Positions 43,870 to 52,693 of a stretch of DNA of 64,000 nucleotides are shown here, one piece after another (the first letter of the stretch is position 1; each line of letters starts with the position of its first letter). The position numbers and the translations under genes were made by a program. A model generated the notes under the pieces. The model was not told the DNA's origin, made no database searches, and was given only the letters and a program-made list of their open reading frames with translations. The stretch covers positions 42,853 to 106,852 of the forward strand of contig SVFN01000012.1 in the NCBI GenBank assembly GCA_015056815.1. The letters are read 5' to 3'. This DNA is from Lachnospiraceae bacterium. GTDB taxonomy: Bacteria; Bacillota; Clostridia; Lachnospirales; Lachnospiraceae.

Positions 43870-45120
43870 ATGGGACGAAATGTAAAACTACAAAAGCTGA
43901 AAAGTATTCTGGCAGTACTGGTAGTGACTCTGGTATGTGTTTTACCGGTTATGCATGCACAGGCAGCACCGGTAGCAGTGCCTACGGCACTCAAGCAGAT
44001 GCAGGCTACTTCCACAGCGATCCAGTTTGGCTGGAAGGCAGTGACGGGAGCTTCCAAGTATGGGGTTTCTTATTCCGCAGATGGAAAAACATGGACAAAA
44101 GAGGTGGAGACAGCAGAGACATCTGCCATCTTTACGAATCTGACACCAAGTAAAGCATATTTTGTAAAGGTACGTGCATTCAATGTTACATGGGGAAATT
44201 ATTCAAACAACCTGATTGTTTCAACAGCTCCGAAGGCATGTTCGATCTTAAAACAGACAGAAGCCGGATCTACTTCTATTACGGTGACATGGGATACGGT
44301 AGACGGTGCGACCGGATACAATATATGGCTTGGAAAGGGCGATGAGTCTACCAAGCTGATCAAGACGGCAGCGAAGACCACGACTTCGCTTGTGATCAAC
44401 GGACTTGCACAGGATTCCAGATATACAGTGGAGATCGTTCCGTTCATCAAGACACAGTCCGGATTTATGGCTTGTGGAGAGGTTAAGAGAAACAATAAAG
44501 TGGTTACGACCGCTCCTGCGGTGACAGGTGTTAGCTTAAAGAAATGGAACCCGGTTACCGGAGAAATGAGAATTGCCTGGAAGAATAAAGCAAAAAATGA
44601 AAGCGGATATGAGATTCAGCTGATCAACTTAAAAGGCATGGTGGTTGAGACGTTCTCTGTAAAAGGGGATAAGGCAAAAGCGATGAATCTGACGACCCGT
44701 AAGATAGTGAATAAAGGCGGTAAAGCAAGAGTCAGAGCTTTTACGATCGCGAACAAAACTAGATATTATGGTGAGTGGTCGGATGATCTGATCCTGGTTC
44801 CGACTGCAGCAGCTTCTTTCAAGCAGACGACTACGACTTCTGCATTACTTATCTGGAAGAAGGTTAAGAGCGCTAAGAGATATACGATCTACTACAGCAC
44901 AAAACCTAATTCCGGTTATAAGAAGCTGGCAACGGTCGGCGCAAATGTAACTTCTTATGCGTTTACGAATATGAAAGAAAATTCCGGCTTTTACGTATAT
45001 GTTGTTGCGCACAGTGTAAAAGTAGGCAAGAAGAGATATCAGTCAACGGAAGTCAAGACAAAATCGCCGGTTCTGGTGGCTGTATATGGCACATCCAAAC
45101 CGGTTGCGGCAGTAAAATAA
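43870..45120 (+). CDS. Secreted fibronectin-III-like protein (second of pair)
   Basis: A 416-residue exported protein with a signal peptide (LKSILAVLVVTLVCVLPVMH, cleavage probably after AQA near residue 32). Four fibronectin-III-like units follow, each opening with a Thr/Ser-rich strand and a W/G-A-xxY core: IQFGWKAVTGASKYGVSYS (about 51), ITVTWDTVDGATGYNIWLG (about 136), MRIAWKNKAKNESGYEIQ (about 233) and ALLIWKKVKSAKRYTIYYS (about 318). The last resembles the C-terminal unit of the preceding protein, indicating duplication. The site GAGGAG lies 9-14 bases upstream. There is no cell-wall sorting signal, so it is released or held by other means. Extracellular matrix or adhesion roles are possible but unproven. 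Confidence 0.82.
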   Translation: MGRNVKLQKLKSILAVLVVTLVCVLPVMHAQAAPVAVPTALKQMQATSTAIQFGWKAVTGASKYGVSYSADGKTWTKEVETAETSAIFTNLTPSKAYFVKVRAFNVTWGNYSNNLIVSTAPKACSILKQTEAGSTSITVTWDTVDGATGYNIWLGKGDESTKLIKTAAKTTTSLVINGLAQDSRYTVEIVPFIKTQSGFMACGEVKRNNKVVTTAPAVTGVSLKKWNPVTGEMRIAWKNKAKNESGYEIQLINLKGMVVETFSVKGDKAKAMNLTTRKIVNKGGKARVRAFTIANKTRYYGEWSDDLILVPTAAASFKQTTTTSALLIWKKVKSAKRYTIYYSTKPNSGYKKLATVGANVTSYAFTNMKENSGFYVYVVAHSVKVGKKRYQSTEVKTKSPVLVAVYGTSKPVAAVK

Positions 45121-45130
45121 ACGAAAACAG

Positions 45131-45166
45131 ATACAGCGTGTACGAACAGGTATACGCTGTATTTTT
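45131..45166 (+). terminator. Intrinsic terminator after the second FN3-like gene
   Basis: ATACAGCGTGTAC / GTATACGCTGTAT with a 6-base loop and a T-run. Confidence 0.9.
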
Positions 45167-45226
45167 GGTATAGATTTATATAGTATAGGATTTGCTGATA
45201 AGATTTGACTAAAAAGGGATTTTTGC

Positions 45227-45255
45227 TTGCACATTATAAGTTGATTGTGTATAAT
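45227..45255 (+). promoter_or_regulatory. Promoter for gpmI
   Basis: TTGCAC (45227-45232), 17 bases, TATAAT (45250-45255). The leader is about 95 bases. Confidence 0.65.
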
Positions 45256-45356
45256 GCTAACGGACAACAAGTTTAGGGTTTAGGATAAGTCCGGAGCTGC
45301 GGCGTAATAGTCGTAACATGCCGGAGCAACAAGTGATGATAGAAAGGAAGAAAAAA

Positions 45357-46901
45357 ATGAGTAAGAGACCAACCGTATTAATGATCCTTGATGGGTATGG
45401 ATTGAATGAAAAGAAAGAAGGGAATGCTGTCGCGATCGCTAAGACTCCGGTTATGGATAAGCTGATGGCAGAGTGCCCTTTTGTGAGAGGAAATGCTTCC
45501 GGCATGGCAGTCGGACTTCCGGAAGGACAAATGGGCAATTCAGAGGTAGGACATCTGAATATGGGTGCGGGACGTATCGTGTATCAGGAACTGACGCGTA
45601 TTACCAAAGAGATCCAGGACGGTACTTTCTTTGAAAATCCGGCACTGAAAAAAGCGATGGAAAACTGCAAAAAGAAAGATTCTGCACTGCACGCTTACGG
45701 TCTGATCTCAGATGGTGGTGTACACAGCCACAATACACATTTATATGGACTTTTGGAAATGGCGAAAAAGGAAGGCCTTTCCAAAGTATATGTTCACTGC
45801 TTTTTGGACGGAAGAGATACTCCGCCTGCATCAGGTAAGGGCTATGTGGAAGAGCTGGAAGCAAAGATGAAAGAGATTGGTGTTGGTGAAGTAGCTTCTG
45901 TCTGCGGACGATATTATGCAATGGACAGGGATAACAATTATGATCGTGTGAAGATCGCATACGATGCCCTGACAAAGGGAGAAGGACTGAAGGCAGATTC
46001 TGCAACAGCAGCGATTCAGGAGTCTTATGACAGAGATGAGACCGATGAGTTTGTGAAACCTACGGTTGTATGTAAGGATGGTGCTCCGGTAGCAACGATC
46101 AAAGATGGTGACAGTATTGTATTCATCAACTTCAGACCGGATCGTGCCAGAGAGATTACCAGATGCTTCTGTGATGACGATTTCACTGCGTTTGACAGAG
46201 GTAAGAGACTGGATGTTACTTATGTCTGCTTCTCAGATTATGATCCCACCATCCCGAATAAGGATGTGGCATTCCATAAGATATCTGTTACGAATACATT
46301 CGGTGAGTGGCTTGCAGCCAATCATATGAAACAGGCTCGTATTGCTGAGACGGAGAAGTATGCACATGTTACGTTCTTCTTTAACGGCGGTGTGGAAGAG
46401 CCAAATGAAGGCGAGGACAGGATCCTTGTAAATTCACCGAAAGATGTTGCAACCTATGATCTGAAGCCTCAGATGAGTGCACCGGAGGTCTGTGACAGAT
46501 TGTGCGAGGCGATCACAAGCGGTAAGTATGATGTGATCATCATCAACTTTGCGAATCCGGATATGGTAGGTCATACCGGAGTGCTGGATGCGGCGGTTAA
46601 AGCGATTGAAACAGTGGATGAGTGTGTGGGACGTGCGGTTGAAGCATTAAAATCTGTAGACGGTCAGATGTTTATTACAGCAGACCATGGAAATGCAGAG
46701 CAGCTGATCGATAGTGAGACAGGGGCTCCTTTCACCGCGCATACGACTAATCAGGTTCCGTTTATCCTGGTAAATGCAGATCCGGCATATACTTTGAAAG
46801 AAGGCGGATGTCTTGCTGACATCGTTCCTACCATGATCGAGATGATGGGAATGAAAAAACCAGTGGAAATGACAGGAAATTCTCTTCTGATCAAAAAATA
46901 A
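45357..46901 (+). CDS. gpmI: 2,3-bisphosphoglycerate-independent phosphoglycerate mutase
   Basis: Mn-dependent interconversion of 3- and 2-phosphoglycerate. The 514 residues from the ATG at 45357 (AAAGGAAG upstream) start with the metal motif VLMILDGYGLNEKKEGNAV. The phosphoserine nucleophile is in GQMGNSEVGHLNMGAGRIVYQ near 60. HCFLDGRDTPPASG near 147, FINFRPDRAREITR near 262, NFANPDMVGHTGV near 400 and TADHGNAEQL near 442 complete the alkaline-phosphatase-type active site. It comes between the FN3-like genes and eno. Confidence 0.98.
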   Translation: MSKRPTVLMILDGYGLNEKKEGNAVAIAKTPVMDKLMAECPFVRGNASGMAVGLPEGQMGNSEVGHLNMGAGRIVYQELTRITKEIQDGTFFENPALKKAMENCKKKDSALHAYGLISDGGVHSHNTHLYGLLEMAKKEGLSKVYVHCFLDGRDTPPASGKGYVEELEAKMKEIGVGEVASVCGRYYAMDRDNNYDRVKIAYDALTKGEGLKADSATAAIQESYDRDETDEFVKPTVVCKDGAPVATIKDGDSIVFINFRPDRAREITRCFCDDDFTAFDRGKRLDVTYVCFSDYDPTIPNKDVAFHKISVTNTFGEWLAANHMKQARIAETEKYAHVTFFFNGGVEEPNEGEDRILVNSPKDVATYDLKPQMSAPEVCDRLCEAITSGKYDVIIINFANPDMVGHTGVLDAAVKAIETVDECVGRAVEALKSVDGQMFITADHGNAEQLIDSETGAPFTAHTTNQVPFILVNADPAYTLKEGGCLADIVPTMIEMMGMKKPVEMTGNSLLIKK

Positions 46902-46912
46902 AGATGTGTTTT

Positions 46913-46943
46913 ACGGCTGACTGCCCTGCGCGGTCAGCCGTTT
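46913..46943 (+). terminator. Weak terminator-like hairpin after gpmI
   Basis: ACGGCTGAC / GTCAGCCGT with an 11-base loop and only three T. Confidence 0.6.
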
Positions 46944-47035
46944 ATTCATAGTGGTTAAAACTTCCGGAGAAAACAAAGGAAGGACTGAATAAACTGCACA
47001 ATAGTCAGGACAAAAGAGCAGAGAATAAAAAAATG

Positions 47036-47089
47036 AAAACAGGGCATCCTTTTTAAAGAATCTGTGATACGAAAAGGAGGTCCTGTTTT
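47036..47089 (+). promoter_or_regulatory. Leader hairpin covering the eno ribosome-binding site
   Basis: Arms of 18 bases (47036-47053 and 47072-47089) pair at 16 positions plus one G-U, with an 18-base loop. The right arm contains the AGGAGG site (47075-47080), and the ATG is at 47091. The right arm also ends in five T, so the same fold could terminate transcription. A competing structure or factor would be needed for full expression. Confidence 0.65.
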
Positions 47090-47090
47090 T

Positions 47091-48437
47091 ATGAAAGCAT
47101 ATAAAAAGATCTTTTCCGTAAAGGGAAGGGAAATACTGGATTCGAGAGGGAATCCTACTGTTGAGGCAACGATCCTGGCAAGGGATATTGTGACGGGATG
47201 TTATTATGAAGCAAGTGCGGCAGTGCCGTCCGGGGCCAGCAGGGGACAATTTGAGGCAGTAGAACTCAGGGACGGCGAGACGCGCTATATGGGGCTGGGA
47301 GTAAAAAGAGCAGTAGAGAATATTAATACGAAAATCAATGAGAGGCTGTACGGCAGAAATGTTCTGGATCAGATGGAGCTTGACAGGCTTATGATCGAAC
47401 TGGACGGAACAGCCGGCAAAGAAAGCCTTGGTGCCAACGCCATACTGGCGGTATCCATGGCGGCAGCGCGAACAGCAGCCTGCTCACTGAACCTTCCGCT
47501 GTATCAATATCTGGGCGGCTGCTATACGAAGCAGATGCCGGTGCCAATGATGAATATACTAAACGGAGGACGTCATGCGACGAACACGATCGATTTTCAG
47601 GAATTTATGATACTACCGGTGTCAGCGAAGAGTTTTTCACAAGGACTGCAGATGTGTGCGGAGGTATATCATGATCTGAAAAAGATCTGTCATGGAAAAG
47701 GTCTGTCCTGCGGAGTGGGAGATGAAGGAGGTTTTGCACCGGATCTGCCGGATGCGAAGGAAGCTCTGACACTGATCGTTGAAGCAATTAAAAGAGCCGG
47801 ATATGAACCGGAGACGGATCTGGCAATCGCATTGGATGTGGCCGCCTCCGAACTGTATAATGAGGCAGACGGAAAATATCATTTTCCCGGGGAGACCCGA
47901 CAAAAGAAAATGGAAGAAGGAGATGCATCTGCAGAGGTTGTCAGGGATACGCAGGAGCTGATCGACTATTATGAACAGCTGATCTCACAGTTTCCGATCG
48001 CATCCATTGAGGATGGCCTTGCGGAAAACGACTGGGACGGTTGGAAAGTGCTGACCGCGAAGCTGGGGCAAAAGGTAAAACTGGTCGGAGACGATCTTTT
48101 TGTTACCAATGTAAAAAGGCTGGAAGCAGGGATCGGACTGAAAGCAGCGAATGCAATCCTGATCAAACCCAATCAGATCGGAACGATCACAGAGACTATG
48201 GAGACGATCGATCTGGCGCATAAAAACGGCTATCAGACGATCATCAGCCATAGAAGCGGTGAGACGGAAGACGCTTTTATTGCAGATCTTGCCGTAGCGG
48301 TGAATTGCGATCGGATCAAGACAGGAGCCCCCTGCAGAAGCGAACGTGTTTCCAAGTATAATCAGCTGTTGCGGATCGAAGAATCGTTAAAGAATAACAA
48401 TAGCTTGCATTATAGGCAAGATGACGGTAAAATATAG
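47091..48437 (+). CDS. eno: Enolase
   Basis: Dehydrates 2-phosphoglycerate to phosphoenolpyruvate. The 448 residues from the ATG at 47091 begin [25 protein letters not shown]. Catalytic and metal residues are all visible: His in NGGRHATN and Glu in [11 protein letters not shown] near 158-170, Glu in [12 protein letters not shown] near 210, Asp in ALDVAASE near 250, [14 protein letters not shown] near 305, Asp in VGDDLFVTN near 330, Lys in [10 protein letters not shown] near 355, and HRSGETED and [10 protein letters not shown] near 385-412. The mobile loop reads PSGASRG where most enolases have SGASTG, and NGGRH replaces NGGSH; the C-terminus is slightly long. A divergent but probably active enzyme, completing gap-pgk-tpiA-gpmI-eno. 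Confidence 0.95.
   Translation: MKAYKKIFSVKGREILDSRGNPTVEATILARDIVTGCYYEASAAVPSGASRGQFEAVELRDGETRYMGLGVKRAVENINTKINERLYGRNVLDQMELDRLMIELDGTAGKESLGANAILAVSMAAARTAACSLNLPLYQYLGGCYTKQMPVPMMNILNGGRHATNTIDFQEFMILPVSAKSFSQGLQMCAEVYHDLKKICHGKGLSCGVGDEGGFAPDLPDAKEALTLIVEAIKRAGYEPETDLAIALDVAASELYNEADGKYHFPGETRQKKMEEGDASAEVVRDTQELIDYYEQLISQFPIASIEDGLAENDWDGWKVLTAKLGQKVKLVGDDLFVTNVKRLEAGIGLKAANAILIKPNQIGTITETMETIDLAHKNGYQTIISHRSGETEDAFIADLAVAVNCDRIKTGAPCRSERVSKYNQLLRIEESLKNNNSLHYRQDDGKI
48405..48433 (+). promoter_or_regulatory. Promoter inside the end of eno for the VWA cassette
   Basis: TTGCAT (48405-48410), 17 bases, TAAAAT (48428-48433). Confidence 0.5.
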
Positions 48438-48463
48438 TATACCATCTAAAAACGGAGAAATGG

Positions 48464-48501
48464 AATACGACGGAATAGTGTGATATTTCCGTCGTATTTT
48501 T
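48464..48501 (+). terminator. Intrinsic terminator in the leader of the VWA cassette
   Basis: AATACGACGGAA / TTCCGTCGTATT, 12 pairs, followed by a T-run, ending 12 bases before the VWA gene start. It ends eno transcripts, but any transcript from the 48405 promoter must also pass it. Confidence 0.9.
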
Positions 48502-48513
48502 GCAAAGGCGGTC

Positions 48514-49839
48514 ATGGATAAAACAGAGAGAAAAAAACAGATCAGGATACTTGCAAAAGAGATCATGCAGTTGGCCAGGGATAATATTGTGGTGAATCTT
48601 GCTTTTCTGGATACGGCTTTGACACATCTGCGGCCCAAAGCAGTGGAAAGTCTTGGAGGAATGTGCATCCGAAACGGCGAATTGTGGTATGATCCTGTGT
48701 TTGTACTGTCTAAATATAAGGAAGAACCGAACTATATTACAAGGGCTTATCTGCACAGTCTGCTGCATTGCGTGTTTTTTCACAGTTTTCAATATGATAA
48801 GTTAAACCGTACCTATTGGGATCTGGCAACGGATCTGGCAGTGGAGCACATGATCATGGACATGCAGGCGGCACATACATCACTGCGTTATGATGATGAG
48901 CTTCAAAGACTGCTCTTGGATTATAAGAGAGAGGCCGGCAGACTTACCGCAGAGAAGCTGTACCGCAATTTTCTGGTAAATGAGCCGAGTCATCGCCGCC
49001 GGGAGCTATTGGAAGAGCTGTTTTTGAGAGATATTCATGAGAGCTGGGAGGAGCAGGAGATGGAGGAACTTGCCATGTCGCTTGCAGAGTGGAAGAAAAT
49101 CACACAGCGGATCAAAGCAGATCTTAAAAGTTTTTCCAAAGATAAGACAAAGGGAGAAGCGATCACTGAGAATCTGTCGGAGGCTATGCGGGAAAAATAT
49201 GACTATGCAGGGTTTTTGCGCAGATTTATGTCAATGGGAGAGCAGATACGTGTCAATGATGAGGAGTTTGATTATATCTACTATACGTATGGATTGAGAG
49301 AATACGGCAATATGCCGCTCATTGAGCCGCTGGAATATGCGGATGATAAAAAGATCAAAGATTTTGTGATCGCAATCGATACTTCCGCTTCCTGCAGAGG
49401 GGCTACTGTACAGGCATTTTTGCAAAAGACCTATGGGATCATGACGCAGAGCGAAAGTTTTTTCAGGAAGATCAATGTACACATCATCCAGTGCGACAGC
49501 AGTGTGCAGAGTGATGTCAAGATTACCTGTGCGGAGGATTTTGACAGTTTTATGAAAAATGGAAAGTTCGTCGGTTTCGGTTCCACAGATTTCAGACCGG
49601 TGTTTCGGCATGTGGATGAGTTGCTGGCGAAAAGAGAGTTTGATGACTTAAAAGGGTTGATCTACTTCACAGACGGCTATGGAGCATATCCGGAAAAAAT
49701 GCCGGAGTATGATGTGGCATTTGTGTTTGTGAAAGAGGATCTGTTTGCACCACAGGTACCGCCATGGGCGATCAGGCTTGTACTGCAGCCGGAAGAGATC
49801 GAAGAAGAAAACGAAAAACAGACAGGAGAGAAAAAATGA
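48514..49839 (+). CDS. VWA-like domain protein with metallopeptidase-like N-terminus
   Basis: A 441-residue protein of the DUF2201/VWA-like class that pairs with MoxR-type ATPases. The N-terminal half contains a zinc-peptidase-like helix AYLHSLLHCVFFH near 78-90 and DLATDLAVEHMI near 103, and long charged helices follow (150-235). The C-terminal half is a VWA-like fold with a MIDAS-type motif DTSASCRG near 290, GFGSTDFRPVF near 352 (the Thr position) and YFTDGYGAYPEKMP near 388 (the Asp position). The stop overlaps the start of the ATPase gene (ATGA), implying a stoichiometric pair. By analogy with RavA-ViaA pairs it may act as an adaptor or chaperone; the target is unknown. Confidence 0.82.
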   Translation: MDKTERKKQIRILAKEIMQLARDNIVVNLAFLDTALTHLRPKAVESLGGMCIRNGELWYDPVFVLSKYKEEPNYITRAYLHSLLHCVFFHSFQYDKLNRTYWDLATDLAVEHMIMDMQAAHTSLRYDDELQRLLLDYKREAGRLTAEKLYRNFLVNEPSHRRRELLEELFLRDIHESWEEQEMEELAMSLAEWKKITQRIKADLKSFSKDKTKGEAITENLSEAMREKYDYAGFLRRFMSMGEQIRVNDEEFDYIYYTYGLREYGNMPLIEPLEYADDKKIKDFVIAIDTSASCRGATVQAFLQKTYGIMTQSESFFRKINVHIIQCDSSVQSDVKITCAEDFDSFMKNGKFVGFGSTDFRPVFRHVDELLAKREFDDLKGLIYFTDGYGAYPEKMPEYDVAFVFVKEDLFAPQVPPWAIRLVLQPEEIEEENEKQTGEKK

Positions 49840-51353
49840 ATATAGGTCAGGCGAAAGAGTATATCAAGGATTCCGTTAAAATATATTTAAAAAAAGATGC
49901 ATTCGGTGAGTATCGTATTCCACTGGTCAGACAACGTCCTATTTTTTTGCTGGGGGCACCGGGGCTGGGGAAGACTGCGATCATGGAGCAGGTTGCGCAA
50001 GAACTGGGGATTGCACTTGTGACTTATTCCATGACCCATCACACAAGACAGTCAGCATTGGGACTTCCTTTTATCAGACATAAAAGCTTTGACGGAGAAG
50101 AATATGATGTGTCCGAATACACGATGAGCGAGATCATTGCTTCTATCTATGATGTCATGGAAAAAAGCGGGATTCGGGAAGGAATTTTGTTTTTGGATGA
50201 AATCAATTGTGTGTCGGAAACGTTGGCTCCGTCCATGCTGCAGTTTTTGCAGTACAAGGTTTTTGGACGTCACAGTGTACCGGAAGGCTGGGTGATCGTG
50301 ACTGCAGGCAATCCGCCGGAATACAATAAATCGGTGCGGGAATTTGATGTTGTGACGATGGATCGACTGAAAGTGATGGAAGTGGAGAGTGATTATAAAG
50401 CCTGGCATGAGTATGCTTTGCAAAGAGGAGTGAATGCAGCGATCCTCAATTATCTGGAGATGAACAAGGGCGATTTTTATGTGATCGAAACCACAGCAAA
50501 AGGAAGGAGTTATGTAACGGCCAGAGGCTGGGAGGATCTTTCCATGACGTTACAGCTATATGAGGAGGAACATTTAAAGGTAGATGAGACGCTGGTCGGG
50601 CAGTATCTGCAAAACGAGCGGATCGTGCGTGAATTTACCGCCTACTACGATCTGTTTCAGAAATATAAGAAAATTTATCCGATAGAGGAAATCTTATCCG
50701 GGAACGCCACGCAGGATATGATCGGTCAGGCGGCTGAAGCCGGATTTGAAGAGAGGCTTTCTCTGCTTGGTATGCTAAAGGACAAAATACAGAGTGAGAT
50801 CAAGGAAGCAGTGGCGCTGTCTGACGAACTGACCGAGATCATGCCGCTTTTGAAAGCAGTGAAGGGACAGACGGCACAGGGAGCAGACGGCAAGGCGGTA
50901 CTCCAATTACTGGAAAACGGCAAACAGGCCAAACAGAAACAGATTGACACGGCCAAAAGCGCCAACGCTTTATCGGACGCGGATCACCGCAAATTTCGCA
51001 GCGTGATCCAACTGCTGGAGACGATCATAAAAAAACTCCGGCTGCAGGAATGCGCGGACGGCAGTGCAAGTTTTACACAGATCAAAGAGATCTTTGATGA
51101 GAGGGTATTGAAGGTAAAACAGTTCTCCCAAAAGACCGGAGAACGTCTGCATTTTCTGTTTGTCTTTATTGAGCAGGCTTTTGAAGACGGAAACGAAATG
51201 CTTTTGTTTGTGACCGAACTTACCGTCAATGAAAACAGCGCAAGATTTATTAGCATGTTTGGCTCCGAAGATTATAAAAAGCACAATGAGGAACTGATGC
51301 TTTCCGAGAGACAAAAGGAAATGATCGAAAAAATAAAAGAACTGGAATTATAA
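49836..51353 (+). CDS. MoxR-type AAA+ ATPase
   Basis: A 505-residue AAA+ protein, start at 49836 overlapping the VWA stop, with an AGGAGAG site upstream. Walker A is FLLGAPGLGKTAIMEQVA near 34-50, Walker B GILFLDEINCVSETLAPSM near 115, sensor 1 VTAGNPPEYN near 153, and an arginine finger may lie in MDRLKVMEV. The C-terminal 250 residues are helical and charged (EERLSLLGMLKDKIQSEIKE) without a recognised domain, longer than typical MoxR proteins (about 330). It acts with the VWA protein before it. The LRR gene follows 11 bases downstream. Confidence 0.88.
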   Translation: MNIGQAKEYIKDSVKIYLKKDAFGEYRIPLVRQRPIFLLGAPGLGKTAIMEQVAQELGIALVTYSMTHHTRQSALGLPFIRHKSFDGEEYDVSEYTMSEIIASIYDVMEKSGIREGILFLDEINCVSETLAPSMLQFLQYKVFGRHSVPEGWVIVTAGNPPEYNKSVREFDVVTMDRLKVMEVESDYKAWHEYALQRGVNAAILNYLEMNKGDFYVIETTAKGRSYVTARGWEDLSMTLQLYEEEHLKVDETLVGQYLQNERIVREFTAYYDLFQKYKKIYPIEEILSGNATQDMIGQAAEAGFEERLSLLGMLKDKIQSEIKEAVALSDELTEIMPLLKAVKGQTAQGADGKAVLQLLENGKQAKQKQIDTAKSANALSDADHRKFRSVIQLLETIIKKLRLQECADGSASFTQIKEIFDERVLKVKQFSQKTGERLHFLFVFIEQAFEDGNEMLLFVTELTVNENSARFISMFGSEDYKKHNEELMLSERQKEMIEKIKELEL

Positions 51354-51364
51354 AGGAAAATTGT

Positions 51365-52294
51365 ATGGAAAGAGAGTTGCGGACTGCAAACGGAAGTTTG
51401 TATTATGAATCGGAAAAGACGGAAATTGTCATTACGGGATACCATGGGATCGATGCGCATCTGGTAATACCGGAACAGATTGATGGGCATCCCGTGACTG
51501 CCATCGGGAAAAAGGCTTTTCTGGGACAGAAAAATCTTATGAGCATAGCGTTTCCGCCTACACTTACATATCTAGAGGACTGGGCGTTTGCACATTGCTA
51601 TCGGCTGCGGGAGGTGGCGTTGTATCCGGTGGAATGTGGTCTTGGAAGAGGAGTTTTTACAGAGTGTGGCAGACTGGAAAAAGCGAGGTTTTTAACACTT
51701 CCGGCTGCGGTAAAACAGTGCTCGCACGAGGAGGCAGACAGGCTTTTGAATAGCATTTCCGGTCTTTTAATGTCGACAGTGACGGTTCTGGATGCCCCCT
51801 ATCTGTTCGACCCGGTGGATGTCGGAAGCAGGGAGTGGCTTATGAAATATGATTCCCGCATGGAAACACTTCTGAACCGGGATGATATGGAAGGCTATGC
51901 GAAGACTATTTCGTGCGGAGAAGAGGATTATGGCAATACCAGCCAGGAGCAATATATATCGGAAAAACATAAAAGCAAAGTCAGACTGATCCTGGCCCGG
52001 CTGTTACATGATTACGGCATGGCGGATAAAATGCGTTCCGGCTGCGTGGAGTATCTGAAAGGTTTTATGCCGCCGGGAGTACATACCGAGAGCTGGCAGG
52101 TAGTGAGAGAGGAATATGCAGAGAATCAGGAGTGCTTCCGCCTTCTGTGCGATCTGGGATGTGTGACGGAGGAAAATATCGATATCCTGATCAAAGATCT
52201 GGGACAAGAGCATCCGGAACGAAAAGGTTTTTTGATGAAGTATAAACAGGAAAGATTCGCTGCAACGGATTTTTTTGCAGATTTTTCCCTTTAA
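51365..52294 (+). CDS. Leucine-rich-repeat (BspA-type) protein of the VWA-ATPase cassette
   Basis: A 309-residue protein with no signal peptide. Residues about 18-105 hold three BspA-like (LRR_5) repeats: GIDAHLVIPEQIDGHPVTAIGKKAF, LMSIAFPPTLTYLEDWAF, then LREVALYPVECGLGRGVF, with the regular IGxxAF / LexWAF spacing. The remaining 200 residues are helical, mixed in charge and unrecognised, and end in aromatic residues (FAATDFFADFSL). BspA repeats are usually in surface proteins; an intracellular one next to a MoxR-VWA pair suggests a substrate-recognition or target subunit. It starts 11 bases after the ATPase and is followed by a new promoter, so the cassette is three genes. Confidence 0.75.
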   Translation: MERELRTANGSLYYESEKTEIVITGYHGIDAHLVIPEQIDGHPVTAIGKKAFLGQKNLMSIAFPPTLTYLEDWAFAHCYRLREVALYPVECGLGRGVFTECGRLEKARFLTLPAAVKQCSHEEADRLLNSISGLLMSTVTVLDAPYLFDPVDVGSREWLMKYDSRMETLLNRDDMEGYAKTISCGEEDYGNTSQEQYISEKHKSKVRLILARLLHDYGMADKMRSGCVEYLKGFMPPGVHTESWQVVREEYAENQECFRLLCDLGCVTEENIDILIKDLGQEHPERKGFLMKYKQERFAATDFFADFSL

Positions 52295-52307
52295 TGCAAA
52301 AACATAC

Positions 52308-52336
52308 TTGAAATTTGTTTTTGAATATGCTAAGAT
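52308..52336 (+). promoter_or_regulatory. Promoter for secG
   Basis: TTGAAA (52308-52313), 17 bases, TAAGAT (52331-52336). Confidence 0.6.
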
Positions 52337-52394
52337 AATTCTTGTTTGGCAGACAGCTGCCATAATTTCAGAGTTTTCTTAGGAGGAATTAGAC

Positions 52395-52634
52395 GTGGGA
52401 GTCGTTAGAACAATTTTAACAGTCGTATTTATCATAATTTGTATAGCATTGACAGTCATCGTCTTAATGCAAGAGGGAAAGAGTGCCGGACTTGGTTCGA
52501 TCAGCGGTGCTGCCGAGACTTACTGGGGCAAGAATAAAGGACGTTCCATGGAAGGTAAGCTTGTGAAATTCACAACGCTTCTGGTAGTATTGTTTATCGT
52601 ATTGTCAGCGGTATTGAATCTGAACATGATCTGA
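52395..52634 (+). CDS. secG: Preprotein translocase subunit SecG
   Basis: A 79-residue SecYEG component with two membrane helices (about 3-24 and 55-77) and the conserved loop VLMQEGKSAGLGSISGAAETYWGKNKGRS, read here in two parts (24-37 and 38-52). It starts at a GTG with AGGAGG about 10 bases upstream. The secG-rnr-smpB-ssrA order is classic for Firmicutes. A terminator lies immediately downstream. Confidence 0.95.
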   Translation: MGVVRTILTVVFIIICIALTVIVLMQEGKSAGLGSISGAAETYWGKNKGRSMEGKLVKFTTLLVVLFIVLSAVLNLNMI

Positions 52635-52639
52635 TGAGA

Positions 52640-52668
52640 AACCACTCTTGCAAAAGAGTGGTTTTTTT
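52640..52668 (+). terminator. Intrinsic terminator between secG and rnr
   Basis: AACCACTCTT / AAGAGTGGTT with a GCAA tetraloop, followed by T to 52668. It begins six bases after the secG stop and ends 25 bases before rnr. Confidence 0.93.
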
Positions 52669-52693
52669 AAACTGTTTTTTGAGGAAGGTATTT

